Part shown: positions 43,465 through 51,174 of the stretch, one piece after another | Layout of the letters: every line of letters starts with the position of its first letter | Numbering within the stretch: position 1 is the first letter of the stretch | Program-made: the position numbers and the translations under genes | NCBI RefSeq assembly: GCF_963674925.1 | Contig: NZ_OY771649.1 | Coordinates: forward strand, 806,001 to 870,000 | DNA from: an uncultured Draconibacterium sp. | GTDB taxonomy: Bacteria > Bacteroidota > Bacteroidia > Bacteroidales > Prolixibacteraceae | Reading direction: 5' to 3' | DNA: 64,000 nt | The notes under the pieces: generated by a model | Database searches by the model: none | What the model was told of the DNA's origin: nothing | What the model saw: only the letters and a program-made list of their open reading frames with translations

Positions 43465-45126
43465 TTACGGATTTTGAATTAAATTCGGTTGTGCCAAAAT
43501 CTGTGGCTCAGGAATGTAATCCACTACACGGGGACTGCTTGCAGGCACTGTTAACAGTGGGTTTGCTCCCCTGTCGTGAGTTCCCGGATATTTTCTATCC
43601 AATGTTAAACCATTTCTGAAAATATCGTAACGACGGTGAGCTTCAAAAGCCAACTCTAAACGACGTTCATCAAGAACAACATCCAGAATAGTTCTGCCTT
43701 CAGGAACTTCATCGTAAGCAGGAATATTTGCTCTTTCCCTGATCAAGTTCAGATCTTCCAGAGCTCCATCGGTATCGCCTGTTTTTGCACGGGCCTCTGC
43801 ACGGTTCAGGTACATTTCGGCTAAGCGCGAAATAATTGGAGAGAACAGTTGTGGCTGACCTTCCTGGTTAGAACATTTTATTACAAAAAACTTAGGGTAT
43901 CCCTGACGTACCGGCATTTTCTTATCTAAACGCACGTATGTTTTTCCGCTAATAAATTCGCCTTCGGTGATGAAGTATTTTGTTACGCCATCAACGTCTT
44001 CGGTCATTACCGTTTGTGTACCATTGTACTCATACTCCCAGCTTTCGCCATTAAGTGTAACATCATACATTTTAAACATTCTTGAGCCTGCAGGAGAAGA
44101 CTTGTCGTACGAATAAGTAATCTCGTAAGTGTCGCCATCGATGTACTGCGGATCGATAAATTTGTGTCTTCTGTCGCTCGGATTTTCATCCAGCAAGTCT
44201 CTGTAAGGTTCTGATGCGTACATTTCACCCCAGCCAACACCATCAATTGTTGCGTACATTCCACCGAATGCATACCAACCGTAGTCGTCTTCGTCTTTTA
44301 ATGCACGGCAAGCAAAAATAACTTCCGAATTATCTTCAGGAACCATCGTTGGGAAAGTCTCGTAATCCGATCCCTCTAACAAAGCAAAATTGTTCGATTC
44401 AATAACTTCGGTAGCAAAACTTGCTGCTTTTGCATTGTCTTCCATGTACAAATACACTCTCGACAATAATGCTTTTGCAGCTTGTTCCGAAGCATAAATA
44501 TTGTACTCAGCGTCAACACGTTTAAAATTGCTCATCAGCTCGGCTGCTGTTGTCAGGTCTTCGATGATCAGATCATACACCTCTTTAACAGTAGCACGTG
44601 GAGGCATGTTATCCACATCAGGTTCTGCATCTAAAACAATAGGTACACCTAAATTATTTGTAGGATCCTGATTGTAAGGACGTCCCCAGATATTTACCAG
44701 GTTAAAGTAAAAGAAGGCACGCAGGTAGTACATTTCGCCAATTACGTGGTTCATACGGTCGGTTCCCTGCTGCGCTTTATCAATAACTTTATTGGCGTTA
44801 ACAATACCTTTGTAACAGGTTGACCACAAGCTATTCAAATGATAGTTTGTTGGTGTATGCTGATAGTTGTACATGTAGTACAAATGATCGGTAGTTGATC
44901 CGCTAAGCGCAATATTATCGCCACCAAATTCGCCATGAAAATGGTAAGGACGCATAAATTCATTAGTCTTTAATAAGGCATAGGTTCCAAGTGCTGCCGC
45001 CTCAATTCCTAATTCGTCGGCAAACACCATCTCATCTGATAAATCCTGAAACGGATCTCGTGTAATATCGCAGGCTGCGAAAGAGAGCGCAACAAGAATG
45101 GCTATAAAAGAATATATTTTTTTCAT
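43465..45126 (-). CDS. SusD/RagB family nutrient-binding outer-membrane lipoprotein
   Basis: A 553-residue surface lipoprotein from ATG 45126 (lipobox VALSFAACDITRDPF). Family features include the helical TPR-like segments (MNHVIGEMYYLRAFFYFNLV, VKEVYDLIIEDLTTAAELMS, AAKALLSRVYLYMEDNAKAA) and the C-terminal RLAEMYLNRAEARAKTG, with LDERRLELAFEAHRRYDIFR and the YIPEPQILAQPNLIQNP tail. SusD caps the SusC pore and captures oligosaccharides. It pairs with the SusC gene 33 bases upstream. Its sequence is close to the second SusD of this window, particularly around the tail and MYASEPYRDLLDENPSDR, which suggests duplicated or related systems. Confidence 0.95.
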   Translation of the reverse strand: MKKIYSFIAILVALSFAACDITRDPFQDLSDEMVFADELGIEAAALGTYALLKTNEFMRPYHFHGEFGGDNIALSGSTTDHLYYMYNYQHTPTNYHLNSLWSTCYKGIVNANKVIDKAQQGTDRMNHVIGEMYYLRAFFYFNLVNIWGRPYNQDPTNNLGVPIVLDAEPDVDNMPPRATVKEVYDLIIEDLTTAAELMSNFKRVDAEYNIYASEQAAKALLSRVYLYMEDNAKAASFATEVIESNNFALLEGSDYETFPTMVPEDNSEVIFACRALKDEDDYGWYAFGGMYATIDGVGWGEMYASEPYRDLLDENPSDRRHKFIDPQYIDGDTYEITYSYDKSSPAGSRMFKMYDVTLNGESWEYEYNGTQTVMTEDVDGVTKYFITEGEFISGKTYVRLDKKMPVRQGYPKFFVIKCSNQEGQPQLFSPIISRLAEMYLNRAEARAKTGDTDGALEDLNLIRERANIPAYDEVPEGRTILDVVLDERRLELAFEAHRRYDIFRNGLTLDRKYPGTHDRGANPLLTVPASSPRVVDYIPEPQILAQPNLIQNP

Positions 45127-45159
45127 TTTTATACTGTTATGCATGAATACTGTTTTTGC

Positions 45160-48147
45160 TTAAAAGTCGATTTTAATACCTGCCAATACCTTTTTCGACA
45201 GTGGGTAAAGCGCTCCTGTTTCCGGATCCATACCCGACCAGTCAGTAATGGTTACAAGGTTGTCGCCACTGATATAAACCGAAGCGTTTTTAACCTTAAT
45301 AGCATCGGTAGCAACTTTAGGCAAACGGTACGACAGTGTTACGTTACGTAAACGAATGTAACTGGCATCTTCCAGGTAACGCGATGAATTTTTGTTCGCG
45401 TTAACTCCACCGTTAAATGGTGCCGGATGGGTAGCAATATCGCCTGGTTTTTCCCAACGGCTCCAACCATCGGCAAGGTTCATGTTGTTAAACGATGCAT
45501 ACGAACCATCGCTGTCGAATAATTCGCGGTTGCCGTTGTATTTGTAAATGTCCTCAACAAAACTGATGTTTGCAGTTAAAGTAAAGTTATCGTAAGTAAA
45601 GCTGTTCAATACACCACCTGTGTATGTTGGTGTAGCTTTTGAACCGGTATACTGCAGAGTTGCATCGGCATAGTTCGATGTCAACTCAACAGTTTCAGTT
45701 CCGTCTTCGTTTACAACAACCTGCTCCCAAAGTGGCTCACCGGTTGATGGGTTTGCACCGTACCAAATACGCTGGTAGTACGAATCCATGTCGTAACCCT
45801 GCTCAATACGAACGTTACCTGATGTATAGGCTTTATCTTCATACAATTCCTCTACCCTGTTTTTGTTATAGGCAAAGTTGATGGTCATGTCCCAGTTAAA
45901 TTTCGATGTTTTTACGATCTCAGGAGTAACCGATAATTCGTACCCTTTGTTGGTAACACGACCAACGTTCATCCAAATGCCATTGTAACCCGACAAAGCC
46001 GGAAGTGGCACGTAAGTTAACAGGTTATCGCTGTTCTTATAATACAAATCGAGGTTCAGACCAACGCGGTTAAATAAACGAGTGTTAATGGCTGTGTTGT
46101 AGCTGGTAACTTTCTCCCAGCTAATATCAGGGTTACCTTTTTGGTAAGGAGTTGCTGCACTGTTTCCGTTGTACTGAGCAACAAATGCATAATAACCAAG
46201 GTATTGGAATCCGCCCGGAGCGTTACCAACCTGTCCCATACTGACCGACCATTTCAGTACATCAACCCATTTTACGTTGCTCATAAAATCTTCGTGGTGC
46301 AGGTTCCAGCCTAAACTTGCCGACCAGAAATTACCGTATTGATTGTTCGGACCAAAACTACTTGATCCCTGACGGTTGAAAGATGCAGTTGCCAGATATT
46401 TGTTGTCGTAAGCATATTGCAAGTTCACCAACATACTTTGTTTGGCACTCTCCCATTTCGAACCACCAACACCTACTGCCTCGGCAGTTGCATTAAGTAC
46501 TGTTAAACCTGCGGCAACACCTTTACCTGTTGCATTGGCTCCATCTGAATAATAATCGCTGTATTCCCAGGCCACAAAGGCATTCAGGTTATGCTTGTCG
46601 AACGTTTTTTTGAAACGAAGCATTTGGTTGGTGAAACGTGTTCTGCTAAAGCTGTAAGCTTCATATAATCTTCCTCTGTCGGCCTGTCCACTAATAGAGC
46701 GTGGATCGGTGTAAGACTCGTTTTGTCCGTAACCTAATGCAACGTTGTTCATCGACGAGAAAGTAAGCCACTCGTTAATTTTGTAATCAACACCAATGTT
46801 GATACGGAAATTGTTACCGCGCGATTTACCGTAATTGTATTGAAGGTCGTACAAATAGTTGTTTTCATCGCGACCATACCAAACTTTACCATTGTCAAGC
46901 AGGTATTTTTTGCCACTGTCAACTCTCGGGTCCAAAACCGACCCGTCAGGTAAATATGGCTCATCCCATGGCATGTAGGTAAACATGTTATAAGTTGAGT
47001 GTTCCTGGTTGAATGTGTTGGTATAGTTACCCGAAAGATTTGCTTTAATAGTAAGTCGTTTTGATGCATTAATTTCAAGATTGGCAATACCTGAAAAACG
47101 CTCGTATTCGTAGCCTTTTAAAGCACCGGTTTCGTTGTAGTAAGTACCCGATAAGTAAGCCAGAATAACATCGTTTCCGCCCGAGTAGTTTACGTTGTAT
47201 TCCTGTGCCTGACCGGTTTGTGTACCGATGTTCATCCAGTCGGTATCCGTATTCAATACATCTTCAGTAACGTTCGGATTCCATGTTTTTTGGTAATCAT
47301 ATAACTCCTGAGAGTTCATTAACGAAAAGTTTCCGGTATTAAATGTAGTAGCACCGTATGATGCGTTAACATTAACAACCGACATACCTTTTTCAGCTCT
47401 TTTGGTTTGCAACAGAATAACACCGTTTGCAGCCAACGAACCGTATAACGATGTTGCAGATGCATCTTTCAAAACAGTGATACTTTCAATATCATCGGGG
47501 CTAAAACCCGGATCGTCGTTACCCATAATAATACCATCAACAACCCAAAGCGGCTTGGTAGTGCCCGACAACGAACCTTTTCCACGAATAGTGATTTCTG
47601 TTCCGGCACCCGGTTTACCACTGCTTGCGCTGGTGTGCATACCTGCTACTTTACCTTGTAACATTGCGGCTACGTTAGGCGCAAAAACATCTTTTAGTTC
47701 ATCGGCATCGATGGCCACTGCCGAACCTGTTAAATTCGATTTTTTGGTCGTTCCGTATGCAACAACCATTACCTCGTCGAGGTCGGTAGTAGAACTTACC
47801 AACGAAACGTTAATTGTAGTTTTACCTTCTGTTGCAATCTCCTGCTTTTCGTAACCTACAAACGAAAACACCAAAGTTGCATTGGCTTCGGGCACTTCAA
47901 GCGAATAATTTCCATCAAAATCGCTGGTAATACCCATGGTGGTACCTTTAATAATAATACTTACACCCGGTAACGATTCGTTGGTTTTGCTATCGGTTAC
48001 GGTACCGGAAATTGTGGTTGATTGTGCATTTGCAACTATTGCAAACACGAGCATAAACATAACCAGGCCAATTGCCTTATTTATGCCCGAAAGGAAAGTG
48101 TTTTTATTGTTTTTTCGATCAGAACCGAAATTTTGTATATATCTCAT
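45160..48147 (-). CDS. SusC/RagA family TonB-dependent transporter
   Basis: A 995-residue outer-membrane importer. A signal peptide (AIVANAQ) precedes a carboxypeptidase-regulatory-like domain (ISGTVTDSKTNESLPGVSII). Then come the plug (DELKDVFAPNVAAMLQGKVA, GKPGAGTEITIRGKGSLSGT, KDASATSLYGSLAANGVILL) and the beta-barrel ending in LAGIKIDF. It lacks the STN signalling domain present in the other SusC of the window, so it is unlikely to signal to an anti-sigma factor by itself. It lies 58 bases after the F5/8 lipoprotein and 33 before SusD. The shared ECF-type promoter upstream suggests control by the neighbouring sigma system. Confidence 0.96.
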   Translation of the reverse strand: MRYIQNFGSDRKNNKNTFLSGINKAIGLVMFMLVFAIVANAQSTTISGTVTDSKTNESLPGVSIIIKGTTMGITSDFDGNYSLEVPEANATLVFSFVGYEKQEIATEGKTTINVSLVSSTTDLDEVMVVAYGTTKKSNLTGSAVAIDADELKDVFAPNVAAMLQGKVAGMHTSASSGKPGAGTEITIRGKGSLSGTTKPLWVVDGIIMGNDDPGFSPDDIESITVLKDASATSLYGSLAANGVILLQTKRAEKGMSVVNVNASYGATTFNTGNFSLMNSQELYDYQKTWNPNVTEDVLNTDTDWMNIGTQTGQAQEYNVNYSGGNDVILAYLSGTYYNETGALKGYEYERFSGIANLEINASKRLTIKANLSGNYTNTFNQEHSTYNMFTYMPWDEPYLPDGSVLDPRVDSGKKYLLDNGKVWYGRDENNYLYDLQYNYGKSRGNNFRINIGVDYKINEWLTFSSMNNVALGYGQNESYTDPRSISGQADRGRLYEAYSFSRTRFTNQMLRFKKTFDKHNLNAFVAWEYSDYYSDGANATGKGVAAGLTVLNATAEAVGVGGSKWESAKQSMLVNLQYAYDNKYLATASFNRQGSSSFGPNNQYGNFWSASLGWNLHHEDFMSNVKWVDVLKWSVSMGQVGNAPGGFQYLGYYAFVAQYNGNSAATPYQKGNPDISWEKVTSYNTAINTRLFNRVGLNLDLYYKNSDNLLTYVPLPALSGYNGIWMNVGRVTNKGYELSVTPEIVKTSKFNWDMTINFAYNKNRVEELYEDKAYTSGNVRIEQGYDMDSYYQRIWYGANPSTGEPLWEQVVVNEDGTETVELTSNYADATLQYTGSKATPTYTGGVLNSFTYDNFTLTANISFVEDIYKYNGNRELFDSDGSYASFNNMNLADGWSRWEKPGDIATHPAPFNGGVNANKNSSRYLEDASYIRLRNVTLSYRLPKVATDAIKVKNASVYISGDNLVTITDWSGMDPETGALYPLSKKVLAGIKIDF

Positions 48148-48205
48148 AATTTTTGTCTTTATTCTGTAACTTTAGAATGACCTATTATTCGTAATTAACT
48201 CTGCC

Positions 48206-49117
48206 TTAATAATCAAGCAAACCATCATCGAATACTTTTAACTCGCCCATAGTGGTAAATGACTGACCGGTAGTACGGGTATCCAGAATCCTGATCCGGA
48301 AGTATTTTGAAGAGTAGTTTTTGTCCAGCGACAACTCGTTATAGTCAGGGCGTACTTTTGCATCAAAACGTTCTGAAGTCCAAACGGTAGTATAGTTAGT
48401 ACCATCTGTGCTGATCTGAACATCGAACTGAGCCGGGTCGATACCACGTGTAGAAGGCGAACGGGTCCAGAACTGGAAACCACCAATATATTTGGCTTCA
48501 GGGAAAGTGATCTGAACATAGTGAGGAAGTGGTTCTACGATTGCAGTTTCCTCATCAGACCATGCTGAATGCCAAAATGTTGAAGGATCACCATCAACAA
48601 GATTTTCTTTCGGACCTTCCCAGATTTCCTGTGTAAAAGTCTCTAGCATGTCTGCATTAAGCGGATGGAAGGTTTTACCTGCTTTAGTGGTAAATGCAAT
48701 CGTTTCGCCATACGAAGTACCGGCTTCGTTGGCAGCGTAGGCGCGCACTTTGTAGTCCGATTTTGCTGTTAAACCATCCAGCGTAATCGAATAATCCCAG
48801 TATTCTTCCGATATTCCATTCTGGGTGAATTTTCCAACAGGAACAAAGTTGTCCATTGTTGTTGGTTCACGATCTTCATCGGTCCAGCAAATACCCAATG
48901 CAAGTATATCCGATCCCCCGTTGTCGGTAAGACTTCCGCTAACCACTGCATTAATGTCAGCAATTTCGGTAACCTGACCGGTTACAGTAGTTGGCAGGGT
49001 ACCAACTTCCTCGTCGTCGCAACTCGCAGTAAAGAAAACTGCCGCCAATGCAAGCATAAAAACGGAGAGTTTGGTAGCACCGTTATGCAGCATTTTTTCA
49101 TAATTACTTCTTTTCAT
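48206..49117 (-). CDS. Surface lipoprotein with FN3-like and F5/8 type C domains
   Basis: A 303-residue lipoprotein (lipobox AAVFFTASCDDEE). The middle (about residues 40-145) is a fibronectin-III-like sandwich (SKSDYKVRAYAANEAGTSYG; TIAFTTKAG). The C-terminus is an F5/8 type C (discoidin) carbohydrate-binding domain: LVDGDPSTFWHSAWSDEETA, HYVQITFPEAKYIGGFQFW, then SKYFRIRIL. It probably binds target glycan at the cell surface. Unusually for such loci, it is encoded first, before SusC. The ECF-type promoter lies about 110 bases upstream, and the leader contains a small palindrome. Confidence 0.88.
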   Translation of the reverse strand: MKRSNYEKMLHNGATKLSVFMLALAAVFFTASCDDEEVGTLPTTVTGQVTEIADINAVVSGSLTDNGGSDILALGICWTDEDREPTTMDNFVPVGKFTQNGISEEYWDYSITLDGLTAKSDYKVRAYAANEAGTSYGETIAFTTKAGKTFHPLNADMLETFTQEIWEGPKENLVDGDPSTFWHSAWSDEETAIVEPLPHYVQITFPEAKYIGGFQFWTRSPSTRGIDPAQFDVQISTDGTNYTTVWTSERFDAKVRPDYNELSLDKNYSSKYFRIRILDTRTTGQSFTTMGELKVFDDGLLDY

Positions 49118-49228
49118 TTCTTTGATTTTTGTAGATTAATTTGACATAAATAATTCTCTCAACTAATTATTAATTCTTATGTATTCTCTCGGCGTGGTTC
49201 AAGAACAAGTTCTCGCCAATTATTTATA

Positions 49229-49260
49229 AACTGACGAGCCTCAATTGGGAGCACCCTATG
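49229..49260 (-). promoter_or_regulatory. ECF-type promoter of the F5/8-SusCD cluster
   Basis: On the minus strand the -35-like CATAGGGT (complement of 49253-49260), exactly 16 bases and CGTCAGTT (complement of 49229-49236) match the pattern at 59426-59457 and 61108-61139. Here the -35 box has two differences from TGTAGGGG. Confidence 0.5.
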
Positions 49261-49396
49261 TCAAAATTTGATAAAAATGAAAGAAAGATGAATAATTGTC
49301 TTATTTGTAATAATAACAATTACTTTATTCTTTAAAATAATGTATTACGGCATCAATATGTAATTAAACAAATTACGTATACTGTGCACTTTATAA

Positions 49397-49420
49397 ACCT
49401 CAACCTTAGAAAGTTGAGGT
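49397..49420 (-). terminator. Weak hairpin after the Crp/Fnr gene
   Basis: An 8-bp perfect stem (49397-49404 with 49413-49420) with a TTTATAAA tail on the minus strand lies 22 bases after the regulator's stop. The rest of the 324-base gap is AT-rich with only the ECF-type promoter recognised. Confidence 0.5.
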
Positions 49421-49441
49421 ACCAAGGTATATGATTCTAAA

Positions 49442-50134
49442 TCAGGAATAAGCTTCTCCGTACCTTTTCAATTGCAGGATTCCTATTTTTCTGCCTTTGG
49501 TTTGTATAAGTCTTCTTTTTCGTAAGTCTGATAATATTCGTATGGTATTTTCTTCGTTAGCTCCAATATGTCCGGCAATTTCCATCCGTTTAATCGAAAC
49601 GTTTATCATATTGTCCTGATCCAGGTTAAAGCGTTCGCGTAAATCGAGTAACAGATCAATAACCCGTTGTCGGTTCGATTTCTGCGAAAAACTGATAATG
49701 GTGTTTTGCGCGGCTCCCAACTCCCGACAGCTTAGTTGTAAAAGCATCGTTCGAACCTGTACATTTTCGGCAAATAGTTTGTTTACAATTTGAATAGGAA
49801 CAAAAATCAACCGCGCCTTTTCCATGCAGGTTGTAAACTCGGTTGCCGGTATTTGGTTCAACGCCGAGTCGAAGCCCACCATATCGTTATAGCTAAGTAT
49901 CTGATAGATTTGCTCCTTATTTTTCGAACCGATTTTGTATTGTTTTAAAACGCCGCGCTCGATAAAATAAATCCCTTTTAATTTTTGTCCGGGGCGATAA
50001 AGCGCTTCACCAACATTCAGCTCAACCAACTGTAAATGCTTACTCAGGTTGGCCAGCTCCTCAAGCGTTAAATGCTTAAATAAATGAATAAACCTTAGGT
50101 TAACGGTTGTACTATTTATTCTACTCTTTTTCAA
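49442..50134 (-). CDS. Crp/Fnr family transcription regulator
   Basis: A 230-residue protein with an N-terminal cyclic-nucleotide-binding-type beta-barrel (NVGEALYRPGQKLKGIYFIE, then GVLKQYKIGSKNKEQI). A long dimer helix and a C-terminal winged helix-turn-helix follow (RMEIAGHIGANEENTIRILS, then DLRKRRLIQTKGRKIGILQL). No Cys cluster for an FNR-type iron-sulfur centre is present. The frame has no ATG near its N-terminus; the best start is TTG at 50134, which makes an uncommon start. It lies alone between two SusCD clusters, so a role in carbohydrate control is possible but not shown. Confidence 0.88.
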   Translation of the reverse strand: MKKSRINSTTVNLRFIHLFKHLTLEELANLSKHLQLVELNVGEALYRPGQKLKGIYFIERGVLKQYKIGSKNKEQIYQILSYNDMVGFDSALNQIPATEFTTCMEKARLIFVPIQIVNKLFAENVQVRTMLLQLSCRELGAAQNTIISFSQKSNRQRVIDLLLDLRERFNLDQDNMINVSIKRMEIAGHIGANEENTIRILSDLRKRRLIQTKGRKIGILQLKRYGEAYS

Positions 50135-50260
50135 AACAATATCACTATTAATTAACTGAATGATGCAGTTCGTCTGCCATTTGTTTATTGACGAAAGTGA
50201 AACGCCTGTACCCTACTTTAAGGTATTAAAATCTGCAAGGATTTGTTGTTTCACGCGAAT

Positions 50261-50442
50261 ACCGCTGATTACCGCTGATTCTGAGGCTATCTAAAAAGTA
50301 GTTAAGAACGTCATTCTGAATTTATTTCAGAATCGGTTAAAACTGATTATTAACAAGCTGAAGATCCTGAACCAAGCTCAGGATGACGTATCGAGGACCT
50401 TTGGGACAACCTCTTTTTCCGTGCACATCTGCGCCATCTGCG
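50261..50442. repeat. Composite intergenic repeat cluster
   Basis: The 343-base gap between the Crp/Fnr and sigma genes holds three repeats. A perfect tandem pair of ACCGCTGATT is at 50261-50280. An 80-bp element (50309-50388) has inverted ends CGTCATTCTGAA / CTCAGGATGACG, and each half is itself a 7-bp perfect hairpin (TTCTGAA/TTCAGAA; ATCCTGA/TCAGGAT). Two CATCTGCG copies are at 50426-50433 and 50435-50442. Similar fragments are common in intergenic regions of Bacteroidota as far as I know, and suggest a MITE or REP-like element. No gene is seen. Confidence 0.55.
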
Positions 50443-50477
50443 AGACACATGATATTTTTTCGGAAATAAGAAATAAA

Positions 50478-51065
50478 CTAAAATGGTGATATTTTGAAAA
50501 GCAGCATTAGAAGAGGGAGATAATCTTTTAGTTCGGTGCGTAATGTCTTTAACGCCCGGCTAATCAGCGCTTCAACAGCTTTTACCGAGATTCCCATTTT
50601 TTCGGCAATCTCTGGGTAGGTAAGATTTTCGAAACGGCTGTATTCAAAAGCAATCCGGCAGCGCTCGGGTAAATTCGATAAGGCTATTACCAGTTTTTCC
50701 TCGAATTCGTGCGCCAAAACCAGGTTTTCGGTGGTGTTTTCAACCTCATCGTTTGCCGCTCCCTGCTGATGCGTTCTATTCAGCACATTCATCTTTCGCA
50801 TGTGGTCGATACACTGGTTACGCACCATAGAAGTGAGGTAGCTGGGCAGGTTTTTTATCGATTCTGCCTCTTCGCGTTTCCCCCAAAGTTTTATAAACGA
50901 TTCCTGAACAATACCCTGAGCCTGATCAATATCTTTTACATATACCGTTGCCTGGGCACAAAGTGCTTTGTAGTATTTTCTGAAAATAAAGTCGAACGCT
51001 CTTTCCTGCCCCCTGGCAAGCTCAGCTAATACGAAACTATTATTTTGGATTTCGCTTTCCGGCAT
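50478..51065 (-). CDS. ECF RNA polymerase sigma factor (Bacteroidota expansion family)
   Basis: A 195-residue ECF sigma factor. Region 2 includes RAFDFIFRKYYKALCAQATV and DIDQAQGIVQESFIKLWGKR. Region 4 includes CRIAFEYSRFENLTYPEIAE and KMGISVKAVEALISRALKTL. I prefer ATG 51065 (after ACAGGA) over an in-frame TTG at 51086, which falls on the -7 box. It is last in the leftward order FecR-SusC-SusD-TPR-sigma rather than first as is usual. It likely needs FecR (58360-59403) to release it, and its targets probably carry the motif at 49229, 59426 and 61108. Confidence 0.93.
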   Translation of the reverse strand: MPESEIQNNSFVLAELARGQERAFDFIFRKYYKALCAQATVYVKDIDQAQGIVQESFIKLWGKREEAESIKNLPSYLTSMVRNQCIDHMRKMNVLNRTHQQGAANDEVENTTENLVLAHEFEEKLVIALSNLPERCRIAFEYSRFENLTYPEIAEKMGISVKAVEALISRALKTLRTELKDYLPLLMLLFKISPF

Positions 51066-51083
51066 TCCTGTTTTCTTGCGGCC

Positions 51084-51091
51084 CAAATATA
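51084..51091 (-). promoter_or_regulatory. -7 box of the ECF sigma gene
   Basis: TATATTTG (complement of 51084-51091) fits the primary-sigma -7 consensus and lies 18 bases before the chosen start. No TTTG is seen at the expected distance. It suggests the sigma gene has its own basal promoter separate from the SusCD operon. Confidence 0.45.
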
Positions 51092-51174
51092 GCTATTAAA
51101 GCCTAAAATCATCGGTTAAAACCATCTGTTTTTCTATTTAACAAAACACTCAAACATTACTAACCAAGCCTGTT

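Noticed and set aside
50135..50477. Small RNA gene in the Crp-sigma gap
   Set aside because: The hairpins belong to the inverted-repeat element; I could not identify a promoter-terminator pair bounding an RNA.
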